A DNA stretch of 64,000 bases, from contig JAUCBN010000021.1 in the NCBI GenBank assembly GCA_035048815.1, positions 4,123,501 to 4,187,500 on the forward strand, in the 5' to 3' direction. A program made the translations under genes and the position numbers. This document shows positions 22,441-34,039 of the stretch, piece after piece; position 1 is the first letter of the stretch; every line of letters starts with the position of its first letter. This stretch comes from Abelmoschus esculentus. Lineage: Eukaryota > Streptophyta > Magnoliopsida > Malvales > Malvaceae. The notes beneath the pieces are model-generated. The model had not been told where the DNA came from. It did no database searches and was given only the letters and a program-made list of their open reading frames with translations.

Positions 22441-24155
22441 ACATAATAGTTACGAACTATATACACAGTTCCTTATAAAAACTGTAAGGAAAACGGTACA
22501 TGCATAAATTGTTACAAAATGTAAGGATTTGTGTACATATATAAATCATTATAAAAACTGTAAGAAAAACGGTACATACATAAATTGTTAAAAATGTAAG
22601 GATTTGTGTACATACATAAATCACTATAAGAATACATAAATTGGCACAAAATGGTAAGGATTTGTTTATGTACACAATTCCTTACAAAGTATACACAATG
22701 GCTTCTGAAAACCGTAAGGAAAAAGGTATGTACACAAATCCTTACGACTTCGAAACCATGAGCTAAAGGAGGTCATCCAAGGGTAAGGATTTGTGTATAT
22801 ATATAATTGACTATGAGTATACATAAATTGCCATAAAAATGGTAAGGATTTGTGTATGTACACAATACCTTACAAAATATACACAATGGCTTACGAAAAC
22901 CATAAGGAAAAAGGTATGTACACAAATCCTTACGACTTCGAAACCATGAGTTAGAGGCCATCTAAGGTAAGGATTTGTGTACATACACAATTAGCTACGA
23001 GTATACATAATATGGAACAAAAATAATAAGGATTTGTGTATGTACATAATTCCTTACAAAGTATACACAATGGCTTACAAAATCTATAAGGAAAAAAGTA
23101 TATACACATTCTTACGACTTAAAAACCATGAGCTAAAGGAGGTCATCCAATGGTAAGAATTTGTGTACATACACAATTGGCTATGAGCATACATAATATG
23201 ACACAAAAATGATAAGGATTTGTGTATGTACATAATTCCTTACAAAATATACACAATGGCTTATGAAAGATGTAAGGAAAAAAGTATGTACACAAATCAT
23301 TACGACTTCGAAACCATGAGCTAAAGGAGGTCATCCAAGGGTAAGATTTTGTGTACATACATAATTGGCTATGAGTATACATAAATTGCCATAAAAATAG
23401 TAAGGATTTGTGTATGTACACAATTCCTTACAAAGTATACACAATGTCTTACGAAAATCGTAAGAAAAAAGATATGTATACAAATCCTTACGACTTCGAA
23501 ACCATGTGCTAAAGGAGGCCATCTAAATGTAAGAATTTGTGTACATACAAAATTGGCTACGAGTATACAATATGGCATAAAAATGATAAGTATTTGTGTA
23601 TGTACACAATTCCTTACAAAGTATACACAATAGCTTACAAAAACTGTAAAGAAAAAAGTATGTACACAAATCCTTATGACTTCAAAACCATGAGCTAAAG
23701 GAGGCCATCCAAGGGTAAGGATTTGTGTACATACACAATTGGCTACGAGAATACATAAATTGACACAAAAATGGTAAGGATTTGTTTATGTATACAATTT
23801 CTTACAAAGTATACACAATGACTTACGAAAGCCGTAAGAAAAAAAAAGGTATGTACACAAATCCTTACGACTTTGAAACCATGAGCTAAAAGAGGTCATC
23901 CAAGGATAAAGATTTGTGTACATACCTTTTTCATTACAGTTTTCGTAAGTATTTGTGTATATTTCATAGGGATTTGTGTACATACATAAATCCTTACATT
24001 TCTTGTACCAATTTATGTACACAAATCCTTACCTTTGGATGAGTTCCTTTAGCTCATGGTGAGAAGTTGAAAGGATTTGTGTACATACCTTTTTGGCTTT
24101 TTTCTTAAGGTTTTCGTAAGTCATTGTGTATACTTTGTAAGGAATTGTGTACAAT
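22441..24155. repeat. Satellite-like tandem array, ~187 bp unit, with inverted end
   Basis: Successive units start near 22785, 22969, 23155, 23343, 23531, 23717 and 23908 (spacings 184-191), each opening with a form of gtaaggatttgtgtacatac and containing acttcgaaaccatgagctaa. Shorter, rearranged units fill 22441-22785. Inside every unit the phrase recurs in both orientations (gtaaggatttgtgtatgtac and gtacacaaatccttac), so single strands can fold. From about 23925 to 24155 the order and strand reverse, giving an inverted terminal copy (tttagctcatggtgagaagt, the reverse of the unit's end). Units differ by scattered substitutions. No gene is credible: open stretches on the minus strand simply echo the repeat. 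Confidence 0.88.
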
Positions 24156-25275
24156 ATTTTTATTTGTATATTTTTTATTCGAAAATTTTTATTCCAATAT
24201 TTATTATATGAATATTTTTATTCTAATATTTATAATATGAATATTTTTATTCATATATATTTTATTCGAATATTTTTATTTAAATATTTATTATATGAAT
24301 ATTTTTATTAGAATATTTATGATATGAATATTTTAATAATTAAATTTTTTATTCGAATATTTTTATTTGAGTATTTATTATATGAATATTTTTATTTGAA
24401 TATTTATTATACGAATATTTTTATTCGTATATATTTTATTCGAATATTTTTTATATGAATATTTTTATTTGAATATTTATTATAAGAATATTTTTATTCA
24501 TATATATTTTATTCAAATATTTTACTCGAATATTTATTATATGAATATTTTTATTTGAATATTTATTATACGAATATTTTTATTCATATATTTTTTATTT
24601 GAATATTATTATTCGTATATTTTTATTCGAATATTTATTATATGAATATTTTTATTCTAGTATTTATTATACTAATATTTTTATTCGTATATATTTTATT
24701 CGAATATTTTTATTAGAATATTTATTATACGAATATTTTTATTTGAATATTTATTATACAAATATTTTTATTCGAATATTTATTATATGAATATTTTTAT
24801 TGTTATATATATTATTTAAATATTTTTATTCGAATATTTATTATATGAATATTTTTATTTGAATATTTATTATACGAATATTTGTATTCTTATATTTTTT
24901 ATTCCAATATTTTTATTCGAATATTTTTTTTCAAATATTTATTATATGAATATTTTTATTCGTATATATTTTATACGAATATTTTTATTCAAATATTTAT
25001 TATACGCATATTTTTATTCGAATATTTATTATATGAATATTTTTATTCGTATATATTTTATTAGAATATTTTTATTCCAAAATTTATTATATGAATATTT
25101 TTATTCGAAGATTTATTATACGTATATTTTTTATTCGAATTTTTATTCGAAGATTTATTATATGAATATTTTTATTCAAAGATTTATTATACGAATATTT
25201 TTATTCGTATATATTTTATTCGAATATTTTATTCTAATATTTATTATATGAATATTTTTATTCGTATATTTTTTT
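24156..25275. repeat. AT-rich minisatellite (GAATATTTTTATTC-type)
   Basis: About 1.1 kb composed almost entirely of variants of gaatatttttattcg and aatatttattatatgaata, forming a higher-order unit of roughly 36-40 bases. It starts where the 187 bp array ends. Short motifs such as ATTCGAAT are self-complementary. Translations give repeated IFIRIYF-like strings, an artefact of the repeat. Confidence 0.88.
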
Positions 25276-25880
25276 CAAATATATTGAAATAAATTGGGTA
25301 ACCATTATTTATAAAAATAATTAATAACATTGGAACCTGTTACCAACCGGTTCTCAATTGCCCCTTATTAGTGGGGCTTCTGACTTTTTAAGGAGTTCTT
25401 TTTAGCCTTGTCCGTGCTAATTGTTGACTGTCGGTAATATTTTTAATTGGTCTTGTTTTATAGATATAGTGATTTTATAAAAATAAAATTAAAATGAGGT
25501 ATAATTAAAATTTTATAAAATTATAAAAATTTTAATAATAATTTTTAATATATATTAAAATTATTATATTTTCTAAAATTTTAATTTTTTTAAAAGAAAA
25601 ATCGATATGTACCGAAAATTAATATTAAATTTTTTATAATTTTTATAATAATTCTGATTCTACCTCATTTTAACTCATCTCATTCTAGATATACTCTCCA
25701 AGTTTCTTTTCATGTTTGAGTTGCGTTTTATTTTATCTTTCTTTATTGTTAATAAAATCCGACTCTTGTTTCAAAAATATCTATGAAAATTTCAAGCATT
25801 TCTCTCAGTGTATTGACCTTGGGGATTTCTCAACCGAAATCCCTTGCCCCAACGCCACAATAAACCCTAGTCAGAAAAGC
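25276..25880. other. Flank of the arrays and AT-rich spacer
   Basis: 25330-25440 holds gaacctgttaccaaccggtt and ccccttattagtggggcttc, partly inverted relative to the left flank at 22386-22440; it may mark the edge of a larger element containing both arrays. The remainder is AT-rich with no gene. Confidence 0.35.
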
Positions 25881-26520
25881 TGGAACATATTGAAACGTGT
25901 ATATTCAGTTTCAGGTATCCTTCAAGGCCTGGAATTATAATATTCTGAGACCTTAGTTTGACCATTCGAGCCCGCAATCCGTGCATGGTGGTGCATTTAA
26001 TCTCAGACAGTTGCTTTGGTTGGAGAAGTGGAAGTGGAAGTGGAAAATCTACATTCATATCGTTGTTGTACGAACCGGATTGAATTCAGATTTCAAAGTT
26101 ACGGGAGCAGATAGGCGTGTGAGTCAGTTGCCTGTCCTATTCAGTCACAAACACCATCCGAGCGAACATAGCATATAGGAAGGAGGGAGATGCTACATAG
26201 GACGGAATCAGAGCTGCAGCGGAACCGGTCAACTTCCACAAACGAGGTATACATTTGTCCAGAGGGCAAAAACAACAGGTGGTCATAGCAAGTGCTGTAA
26301 CTAGAGCTCCAAAGATATTACCATTAGATGAAGCCACCAGTGCTCTTGATGCCAAGTCGTAACGAGCAGTTCAAGAAGCACTTGAGCAAGTGACCACCGC
26401 GGTGGTAGTGAGCAACCCGGTTATCTAAAATTAAGTGATTAGAGATGGAGTTTATAGTGGAGAAAGGAAGGCATGAAACGTCAATGAAAATCAAGGGTGG
26501 TTTTCATGCCTCCCTTATGA
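25880..26520 (+). pseudogene. ABCB (P-glycoprotein/MDR) C-terminal nucleotide-binding domain, dead
   Basis: Moving between frames, the order of an ABCB C-terminal ATPase domain is plain: SFRYPSRPGIIIF then DLSLTIR (25907-25968), SQTVALVGE then SGSGSGKSTFISLLYEPD (Walker A, 26002-26080), KLREQIG, VSQLPVLFS (Q loop, 26118-26145), NTIRANIAYRKEGDAT, LSRGQKQQVVIASAVTRAPK (signature, 26253-26312), ILPLDEATSALDAKS (Walker B), AVQEALEQVT, and finally IVEKGRHETSMKIKGGFHAS (26453-26512). At least three frameshifts, several stops and two short internal deletions kill it. The transmembrane half is absent. It lies about 200 bases beyond the CRSH stop codon on the opposite strand. Family is sure; the exact member is not. 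Confidence 0.82.
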
Positions 26521-26727
26521 CCCCTAGAGACAAAATGGCTACGGGAAATGATTTACATTCATTTATGAACATACGGGATTATATTCTTTGTATAGTACAG
26601 TTCTAGGGAAGATCATAAGTAGCCGGTATGCTTATATACAATATACACACACACAATCTTATGAATTACATGGCATTGAATCGGCAGTAAATGATTACAG
26701 CTTACCTCTCAACAACCAGTCTTATAT

Positions 26728-29072
26728 CTAATTCGCCAACCTATCACCAAATTCTTTACTATACACCTGAATCAAGCCATTGTTGTCGGCTATTTGGAGC
26801 TTGTCATTCAACATCATCTTGTATTTAACATCCTTGTCCTCCAAATTACGCATAAATTCAACCTGCAGGTGTTGAAAGAACCACATTTACAAAGAAAACA
26901 AGTGGAACAACCCTATATTGATTTTTTTCCATTGAAAATAATATCATCCAATTAGTTCAATATCATATTTTTTAAGTTAGAATTAGTGTAGGTAGTGATC
27001 TGTAAGTTCAAAACTAAAATAACAATTTTACCTGCTTTTGGAACAAATCAAATTCGTCTGTACTTAAAGAACCATCACTGTTTGAATCAAGGAGCTGCAT
27101 CATCTCTCGGGCATCCTCCCCCGATGCACCAAGCTCTTCCATAATTTCCATCAGTTCTTCAATGCTAATCTTACCGTCGCCATTCTTGTCGAGAAGGTGG
27201 AATACTTCACCTTTTTGACCAAACTCAAGGCCCTTATGAATTGTGGATGGAAAATTTTTAAGCCGCAGTGCTGCAAGTTCGGCTGCTGCAATCATTATGG
27301 CCTTAAGTCTCTTTGCCTGAGAATAAACTAAGGGTCGATTACTTTAAACTATGTCAACAAAGAGAAATATCCAACACTAACGTACATTAACAACTGGTCT
27401 CGATGCACACCTCATCTGGATCCGTTAGGCCACCTTTGTACAATGAATGGGCTGCAGTTCCACCGGTGGCCAATGTGTCCATTTCGGTAGTGCGTATTTG
27501 TATCTCCATAAGTGGTTTAGTCGTGACATTTTCACTCACATCAACTGCCATATGCAAGCTCTTATAACCATTTGCTTTTGGCCTTGCAATATAGTCTTTT
27601 GATCTATGAGGTATTTCTTCCCATAGTGATTCAACAATTTCACGTGCCCTATAGCATGCTTTTTCAGCTACTTCTGACATATCTATGTTGGACCTAGGGT
27701 TCAATATGACTCGTAATCCCAGAACATCGTTTACTTCTTCCGGCTTACGCCCATCTTTCAAGAGTTTCTTCATTGTGCTGTACCGGCTTTTGTAACGACC
27801 CTTAACAGAGATGCCATCGACCAAGTTGGCTAAGATAGGATCGGCTTTTAAAGCTTGGAGCAGCTGTTCCTTGTATATCTCAATCAGAGACTTATTTCCG
27901 GTCTCATGGCTTCGTAGCCACGTATCGACGTATATATAAGAATAAGGAAAGAGATACTGAAATGAGAGATCCTCGAGCTCTAGCGACAAGTAGTTGGTTC
28001 CCACAACATGAGCTAAGGGGGAATATATCTTCAAAACCTCGAGTGAAAGCAATTGCTGTTGATACTTTGGGAGGTGATCCAGATGCCTCATCATATCAAG
28101 CTTGAGGGCGAGGTCCAAAATGAGAGCCCTGATGTCGTAGTATGTCAGACAGAATTTCCGAAGGGATGCTGCACTCTCATCATCCAAAACGTCAACTTTG
28201 GAAGGGATATTCTTCAAGCGCAAGCTCTCATGCAATAGATGAGCAGTGCCAATACCTATACGATCTCGAACTTGATAGATGGAAATGGCACCTGCCTCCA
28301 CAACTTGGATCAATAGACCAGCTGAAATAACTTCTGCATCCATCTGCAATCAGGGTTTAGTATTTGTCATCATATTCAGAAATAAAACATGTAGACAATA
28401 CAAAATATCATGTGAATGCAACATGGTTAATTTTGCACTCTGAGCACTGAAAACCTCAGTTCAGTCCTCCATAAGACTGTAACTGAATCAAACATGAACT
28501 TTATTCGAGTTCGTTCATTTAAAGTTATGTATGTTCATGTTACTGAAAACGTCATTTCAGTCCTCCACTTATCCTATCAATCAAGTATAGCAGTGAGAAT
28601 TTTTCCAGCAATTTCGAACAGTGCCAAAACTCTAACAAACTATTCATCAAATTCTTTCCATGGAATTAAAAAGCAGTAGGTACCTGGAGATGGGCAAGAA
28701 GTAGAGCTAGAGACAGGGCCTTAGAGAGCCGAGGGCGGCCATCAGGAGCATGAGGCAAGGCCTGCAACATGGGAATAGAGAGTTTGAGAGACTTGAAGAG
28801 CAAACGAGATGCGCTACTGGATAACACATTGATCTCCTGCGTCAACTGATTGAACGCCCCCAACAGATCCACCACCATCTTCCCCCCTCCACTATGCTCC
28901 AGCGCCGCCGCCGCCGATGCTTCAGCTCTGCAAACGAACACCCCCTTCCGCTGCTGCTTTGCAATAGACGATGATAATGATGAGAAGAGTGGTAGTAATA
29001 ATTGGGATTTTGGTAAGCATTCTCCGACCTGAATTTGGGGAACAGCGCCTCCACCGACTTTATCGCCACCAT
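26728..29072 (-). CDS. CRSH: CRSH: EF-hand RelA/SpoT homologue, chloroplast
   Basis: CRSH makes (p)ppGpp in the chloroplast in response to calcium. Minus-strand exons: 29072-28684, 28343-27411, 27316-27032, 26862-26728 (stop at 26728-26730), all GT-AG. Exon 2 holds a degenerate hydrolase-like region (HLLHESLRLKNIPSK; no HD pair, as usual for CRSH), then the synthetase with GRYKSRYSTMKKL, VNDVLGLRVIL and KDYIARPKANGYKSLH. Exon 3 carries two EF-hands, DKNGDGKISIEE and DSNSDGSLSTDE. The tail ends VYSKEFGDRLAN. Exon 1 is problematic: the conserved frame (KGVFVCRAEASA, KMVVDLLGAFNQL) has no ATG upstream of its internal Met. The best-context ATG (29072, MVAIKSVEALFPKFRSENAY) is in another frame that stops at 28842. 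A one-base indel near 28,970-28,990 would join them. So the gene is either an allele with a frameshifted transit peptide or mis-sequenced. Confidence 0.88.
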
Positions 29073-29920
29073 GTTTTTTTTCCCGAGGTTCTGGTTGATA
29101 ATTATTGCATCGTCCGATCAAACGAAAGCTTCAAACATTTTCCCAATCCCAGTTTTCTCTGTGGGCGTGCGTGGTTGATATTGATGTTCATATGCATGTG
29201 GCTGGGTTGTGCTGGGCTGAGCTGAAGTGAGTGAGCTCGTCGGAATTTGGTAGTTAGTATAGTTGAGTCCGTCAATGGATTCGGTGAATTGCTTTGGATT
29301 GGACAACGAGCATTCCAAAACTGGGCTACCCTCAACATTACCCTCAACATTGCTTTTCAAGTCACTCATGATAAAAACATAAATAAAAAACTAACATCGA
29401 ATCTTTATATGAATAATAAACTATCGATAAAATATGTTGAAATATATCATAAAAATATATAAATTAAATCACAAAACAAAAGTAAAAATATATCATAAAT
29501 ACAAAAAAATGTATTATAAAAATATAAATTCTTATTAAAATAAAAAATAATAATTTAATAATTGATAATTAATATTAAAATTGATTACTAATCATTGATC
29601 AAAAGAATTGATCAAAGTAAAAATCAACTAAAGATAAAAGAATTTTGAAGAAAAGAAGAGAAGCTAAACTTCTAACATTTAAAAATAGAAAAAATATTAA
29701 TTTCCCTAGATAAATTAACACAAAAAATAAGAAATTATATTATGGGTAAGTTTCATCACGTGTCTATGGACAACCATTAAAAATCATTTATTTTATTCAT
29801 TTTTTCATGTCATATTTTTTTAAGTGAATCTTCACTTAAAATTTATTTTTAAAATGAATTAACAATAAATATGAGTAAGATTTACTTAAGAAATGATATA
29901 GAAAAAAAATAATAAGATAA
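29073..29920 (-). promoter_or_regulatory. CRSH upstream region, then AT-rich spacer
   Basis: 29073-29370 has gene-like composition, probably leader and promoter; it contains short upstream open frames on the minus strand, one ending MFEAFV then stop near 29118. Beyond 29370 the DNA is AT-rich with no feature until the copia LTR. Confidence 0.4.
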
Positions 29921-30149
29921 TGTTATGAATAAAATAAAGAACTAGAATAGATGAATGAAGAGGAGAGAAAAGAGAGAGAGATTATTGCATTCTCAAAGGT
30001 GAGTTGTGTACAAAGTTTTCTCCAAAAGTCTATATTTATAGGCATAAGATGGAAACCCTAATTTCAATGGATATTAAACCCTAATTATAAAGCTCATTAA
30101 ACCTTCCTCTAATACATGGATATTCACTATAAATAAAATATTCTTAACA
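29921..30149 (-). repeat. 3' LTR of the copia element (left copy)
   Basis: Plus-strand text begins tgttatgaataaaataaaga and ends aaaatattcttaaca; read on the element's strand it starts TGTTAAGAATA and ends TTCATAACA. Confidence 0.95.
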
Positions 30150-30166
30150 CTCTCCCTTGAATATCC
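30150..30166 (-). other. Polypurine tract of the copia element
   Basis: On the element strand, ggatattcaagggagag abuts the 3' LTR, the expected polypurine tract. Confidence 0.75.
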
Positions 30167-30599
30167 ATGAAGATATTATGCCTCGTTAAAACCTTACTAA
30201 GATAAAAACCCCGTGGAAAAAAATACTTAGTGAAGGGAAAAGAGTGCACATATCTCTAATACACAAAATATGTTGCCTCATTAAAAACCTTTTCCAGGAA
30301 AACCCAATGGGACAAAACCTTGGATAAGGAAAAAAGTACGTGTATTTGACTCCCCCTCATATATACATCAAACAAGATCTCTGATACGACGCAATCCAAT
30401 ATTGTAAGTTAGCTTCTCAAATGGAGCAGTAGGGAGCGTCTTAGTAGATAGATCTGCCAAATTATCACATGAATGAATCTGTTGCACGTCAATGTCTCCA
30501 TTCTTTTATAGATCATGAGTGAAGAAGAATTATGGTGAGATATGTTTTGTTCTATCACCTTTTATGTGTTCTTCCTTAAGTTGGGCGATACATGCTGTA

Positions 30600-31842
30600 T
30601 TATCCTCATATAAGATTGTTGGAGAGATTTTTCGAGAGAGTAAACTATAATTTTCTCGAATATGTTGGGTTACAAACCTTAATCACACACATTCACGACT
30701 AGCCTCATGGATAGCCAAAATCTCAGCATGATTAAAAGAAGTGGCGGTAATAGTTTGCTTCATTGAACGCCAAGAAATTGTTGTACCACCGTATGTAAAT
30801 ACATAACCAGTTTATGATTGATTATTATGTGGATCAAACAAGTATCCTGCATCAGCAAAATCGACCAATTCGGTTTTGGATATATTAGGGAAAAATAATC
30901 TCATGTTTTTCATACCTTGAAGATAACGAAATATGTGTTTAACCTTATTTCGGTGTCTTCGGGTTGGGCATGAGCTAAATCTTGCCAACAAATTGACAGC
31001 GAATGATATATCAGGTCGTGTGTGACTAGAAAGATACATCAATACACCAATAGCACTTAAGTATGGTACTTCTTGACCAAAAATGTCTTCATTCTTCTCT
31101 CGAGGACGGAATGAATCTTTGTTAACATCAAGTGACCTAACAACCATGGAGGTACTCAACGGATGTGCGTTATGCATGTAAAACCTTTTTAGCATTTTTT
31201 TATGTATGTTGATTGATGCACAAGGATTTCATCCTTTAAGTGCTCAATATGTAATCCAAGACAAAATCTTGTTTTTCCGAGATCTTTTATTTCAAATTCT
31301 TTCTTTAAATATTCAACTGTCAATGAGATCTCTTCATGAGTTACAATGATATTCAAATCATCAACATACACGTCAATAATGATGAATCCGGAGCTAAATC
31401 TCTTAATAAAAATACATGTGGAAATTGGATCATTCTTATAGCCTTTCGCTAATAAATATTCACTGAGGCGATTATACCATATACGCCCTGATTGTTTTAA
31501 TCCATAAAGAGATCTATTCAATTTAATTGAATAATATTCTCGAGAACTTGAATTAACTGCTTCAGGCAGTTTAAATCATTCCGGAAGTTTCATATAAATA
31601 TCATTATCAAGAGGCCCATATAGATAGGTTGTAAACATATCCATTAAGCGGAAATGAAGTCTTTCTTTTACTATCAGACTAATCAAAAATCGAAAAGTGG
31701 TTGCATCCACCACTAGGGAATATATTTCTTCATAATCAATTTCAGGTCTTTGTGAAAATCCTTGTGCAACCAAACGAGCTTTATATCTCGCAATTTCCTC
31801 TTTTTCATTTCTTTTTCTCATAAAAACCCATTTATACCCCAC
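30600..31842 (-). pseudogene. copia reverse transcriptase and RNase H
   Basis: Reads GYKWVFMRKRNEKEEIARYK and ARLVAQGFSQRPEIDYEE (31700-31842), YGPLDNDIYMKLPE, then LNRSLYGLKQSGRIWYNRLS and the catalytic VYVDDLNII near 31365-31390. RNase H follows past 31195 (GVLMYLSSHTRPDISFAVNL, then DAGYLFDPHNNQS), running into frameshifted remnants toward 30600. Stops at about 31571 and 31190 break the frame. Confidence 0.88.
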
Positions 31843-32158
31843 GGGTTTTACACCTTCTGGTATACGAACTACAGACCCAAAGACTTCTCTTTTTGAAAGA
31901 GATTCGAGTTCCGCTTCAATTGTCTCTTTTCATTTTGGCCAATCATCTCTTTTCTTAGTATTGTCCAATTGACAATGGTTCATGATCCACATTATCATCC
32001 AAAATCTCTAGTGCTATATTGCATGCAAAAGTATTATCAACATCAATTTTATTTCGGTTCTAATTGTTACCAGACATGACATAATTTATAGAGATCTCAT
32101 CATTATCAGGTACCTGAGTCATGTCTAATGTCTCTGCTGGAGACTTTTCAGTCTCTTC

Positions 32159-33830
32159 TCAAGATATTTCATGATTCGTTGACTCTACAATTGGACCATC
32201 ACAAGATATAGCTCCTTTTCTTTTTCGTGGAATCTTATCTTTGGAATCTACTGGTCTACCATGCTTTAAGCGTGCATTTGACTCATTAACAACTAGAGTT
32301 TGTCCTTCTAGGACTTCAATATTAATCGGAGAATTCACAGCTGAAATATGTGACTTAGTCACTCTTTTAGGGTTAGCAAAAGCATCTGGCAATTGATTTG
32401 CTAATTTTTGCAAATGAATTATCCTTTGAACTTCTAGATCACATTGTTGGGTATGTGGATCAAAGTGTGATAACGATAATTCATTCAAACTTATTTGATT
32501 TCTCAGTTGTTTATTTTCTCCCCATAATGTTTGGAAAACTGATTCTTTAAAATGACATTCGACAAATCGAGCTATAAATAAATTCCCCGTTAAAGGCTCA
32601 AGATATTTAATTATCGAGGGAGATTCAAATCCAATATATATTCCCAACCTCCTTTAAGGACCCATCTTTGTGCGTTATGGTGGAGTAATCGGAACATAAA
32701 CCGTACATCAAAAAATTCTAAGATGGGAAATATTTGGTTCTTGACCAAAAACTATTTGTAATGGGGATAAATTATGATAACTTATTGGCCTGATGCGATT
32801 CAATGATGTTGCATATAAAATTGCATGTCCCCAAGCAGAAATTGGTAGTTTGGAATTCATCAATAACGGTCTTGTAATTAATTGAATTCGTTTGATAAAT
32901 GATTTTGCAAGAGCATTTTGTGTATGAACATGAGCTACAGGATGTTCAACACTAATTCCAATCGACATGCAAAAATCATCAAAAGCCTTAGAAGTAAATT
33001 CATCAACATTATCAAGATGAATTGTCTTTATGGAAGAATCTGGAAAATGTGCTTGTAGTTTTATTAATTGAGCAAGTAACCTCGCAAATGCTAAGTTGCG
33101 GGTCGATAACAAGGATACATTTGACCATCTAGTCGATGCATCAATTGAAATCATAAAATATCTAAATGGTCCACAAAAAGGGTGTATGGGCCCATATATA
33201 TCACCCTGTATCCGTTCCAGAAAGTTAATAGATTCATAATCTATTTTAGCTGGTGATGATCGAGTAATTAATTTGCCTTGAGAGCAAGCATCACATAAAA
33301 GGGCATTACTTTGAAGAATCTTTTGGTTCTTCAATGAGTGACCACATGAATTCTCAATAATTCTTCGCATCATAATTGATCCAGGATGGCCTAACCGGTC
33401 GTGCCAAATAATAAAGTTACCAGTAAACTTATAGTTTACAATAGCATGTGCATCAATTGCACTAATTCTTGTGTAGTATAATCCGGATGACAGTGCATGT
33501 AATTTTTCTAGCACTTTCTTATTGCCTTGAGTTACATTCGTAATATAGAGATATTCAACATCTCCTTGACTAATACTCTCAATATGATATCCATTTTTGC
33601 GAATATCTTTAAAACTTAGTAAGTTTTTTTCTGACTTTGGAGAGTATAGCGCATCTTGAATATGAAATAAAGTTCCATTTGGCAATAACATATGCGCTCT
33701 TCCGGAGCCTTATATGATATTAGCACTTTCGGATATAGTACTCACATTATTCCCTTGCATTATTAAATGAGAAAAAAATTCTTATGCTTAAGTATTGTAT
33801 GAGTACTTGCACTGTCCGCTAAGCATAAGT
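32159..33830 (-). pseudogene. copia protease end and integrase
   Basis: The protease active site survives as CLADSASTHTIL near 33800-33830. A 327-codon frame (33691-32708) holds the gag-pre-integrase region and integrase: zinc-binding WHDRLGHPG with CDAC, core DIYGPIHPF and HLDNVDEFTSKAF. The third catalytic position reads QNALAKSFIKR, where copia integrases normally have Glu in place of this Lys. A second frame (32647-32159) is the integrase C-terminal region (MGIYIGFESPSIIKYLEPLT). Confidence 0.88.
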
Positions 33831-34039
33831 CGTCACCATATTTTGTATATTATATTTGTGGCGTAATCATATTCTTCAAAGAATAAATAAATGTTACAAA
33901 AATATTTAAAATAAATAATTAAATAAATAACATCAATAATTTTGATAAAGTAAACATAATATTTATTCTTGAACAAAAATTCATGATAAAATAACAATAT
34001 TTTCCTAATAACATAAAGTAAATACAGAAAAAAAGGCAT

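Noticed and set aside
22457..24022. Several minus-strand open frames with recurring LCTYLFPYGF-like peptides
   Set aside because: They mirror the 187 bp tandem unit in different frames and have no independent support.
22441..24155. Regularly spaced repeats suggestive of a CRISPR-like array
   Set aside because: Units are ~187 bp, adjacent and alike throughout with no unique spacers; the genome is eukaryotic.
24599..25251. Long plus-strand open frames (63-130 codons) rich in Ile, Phe and Tyr
   Set aside because: They are translations of the AT-rich minisatellite; the peptide repeats because the DNA does.
29102..29369. Two overlapping minus-strand frames upstream of CRSH as N-terminal exons
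   Set aside because: They end in stops before the conserved frame, show no splice path into it, and resemble no plastid RSH N terminus.
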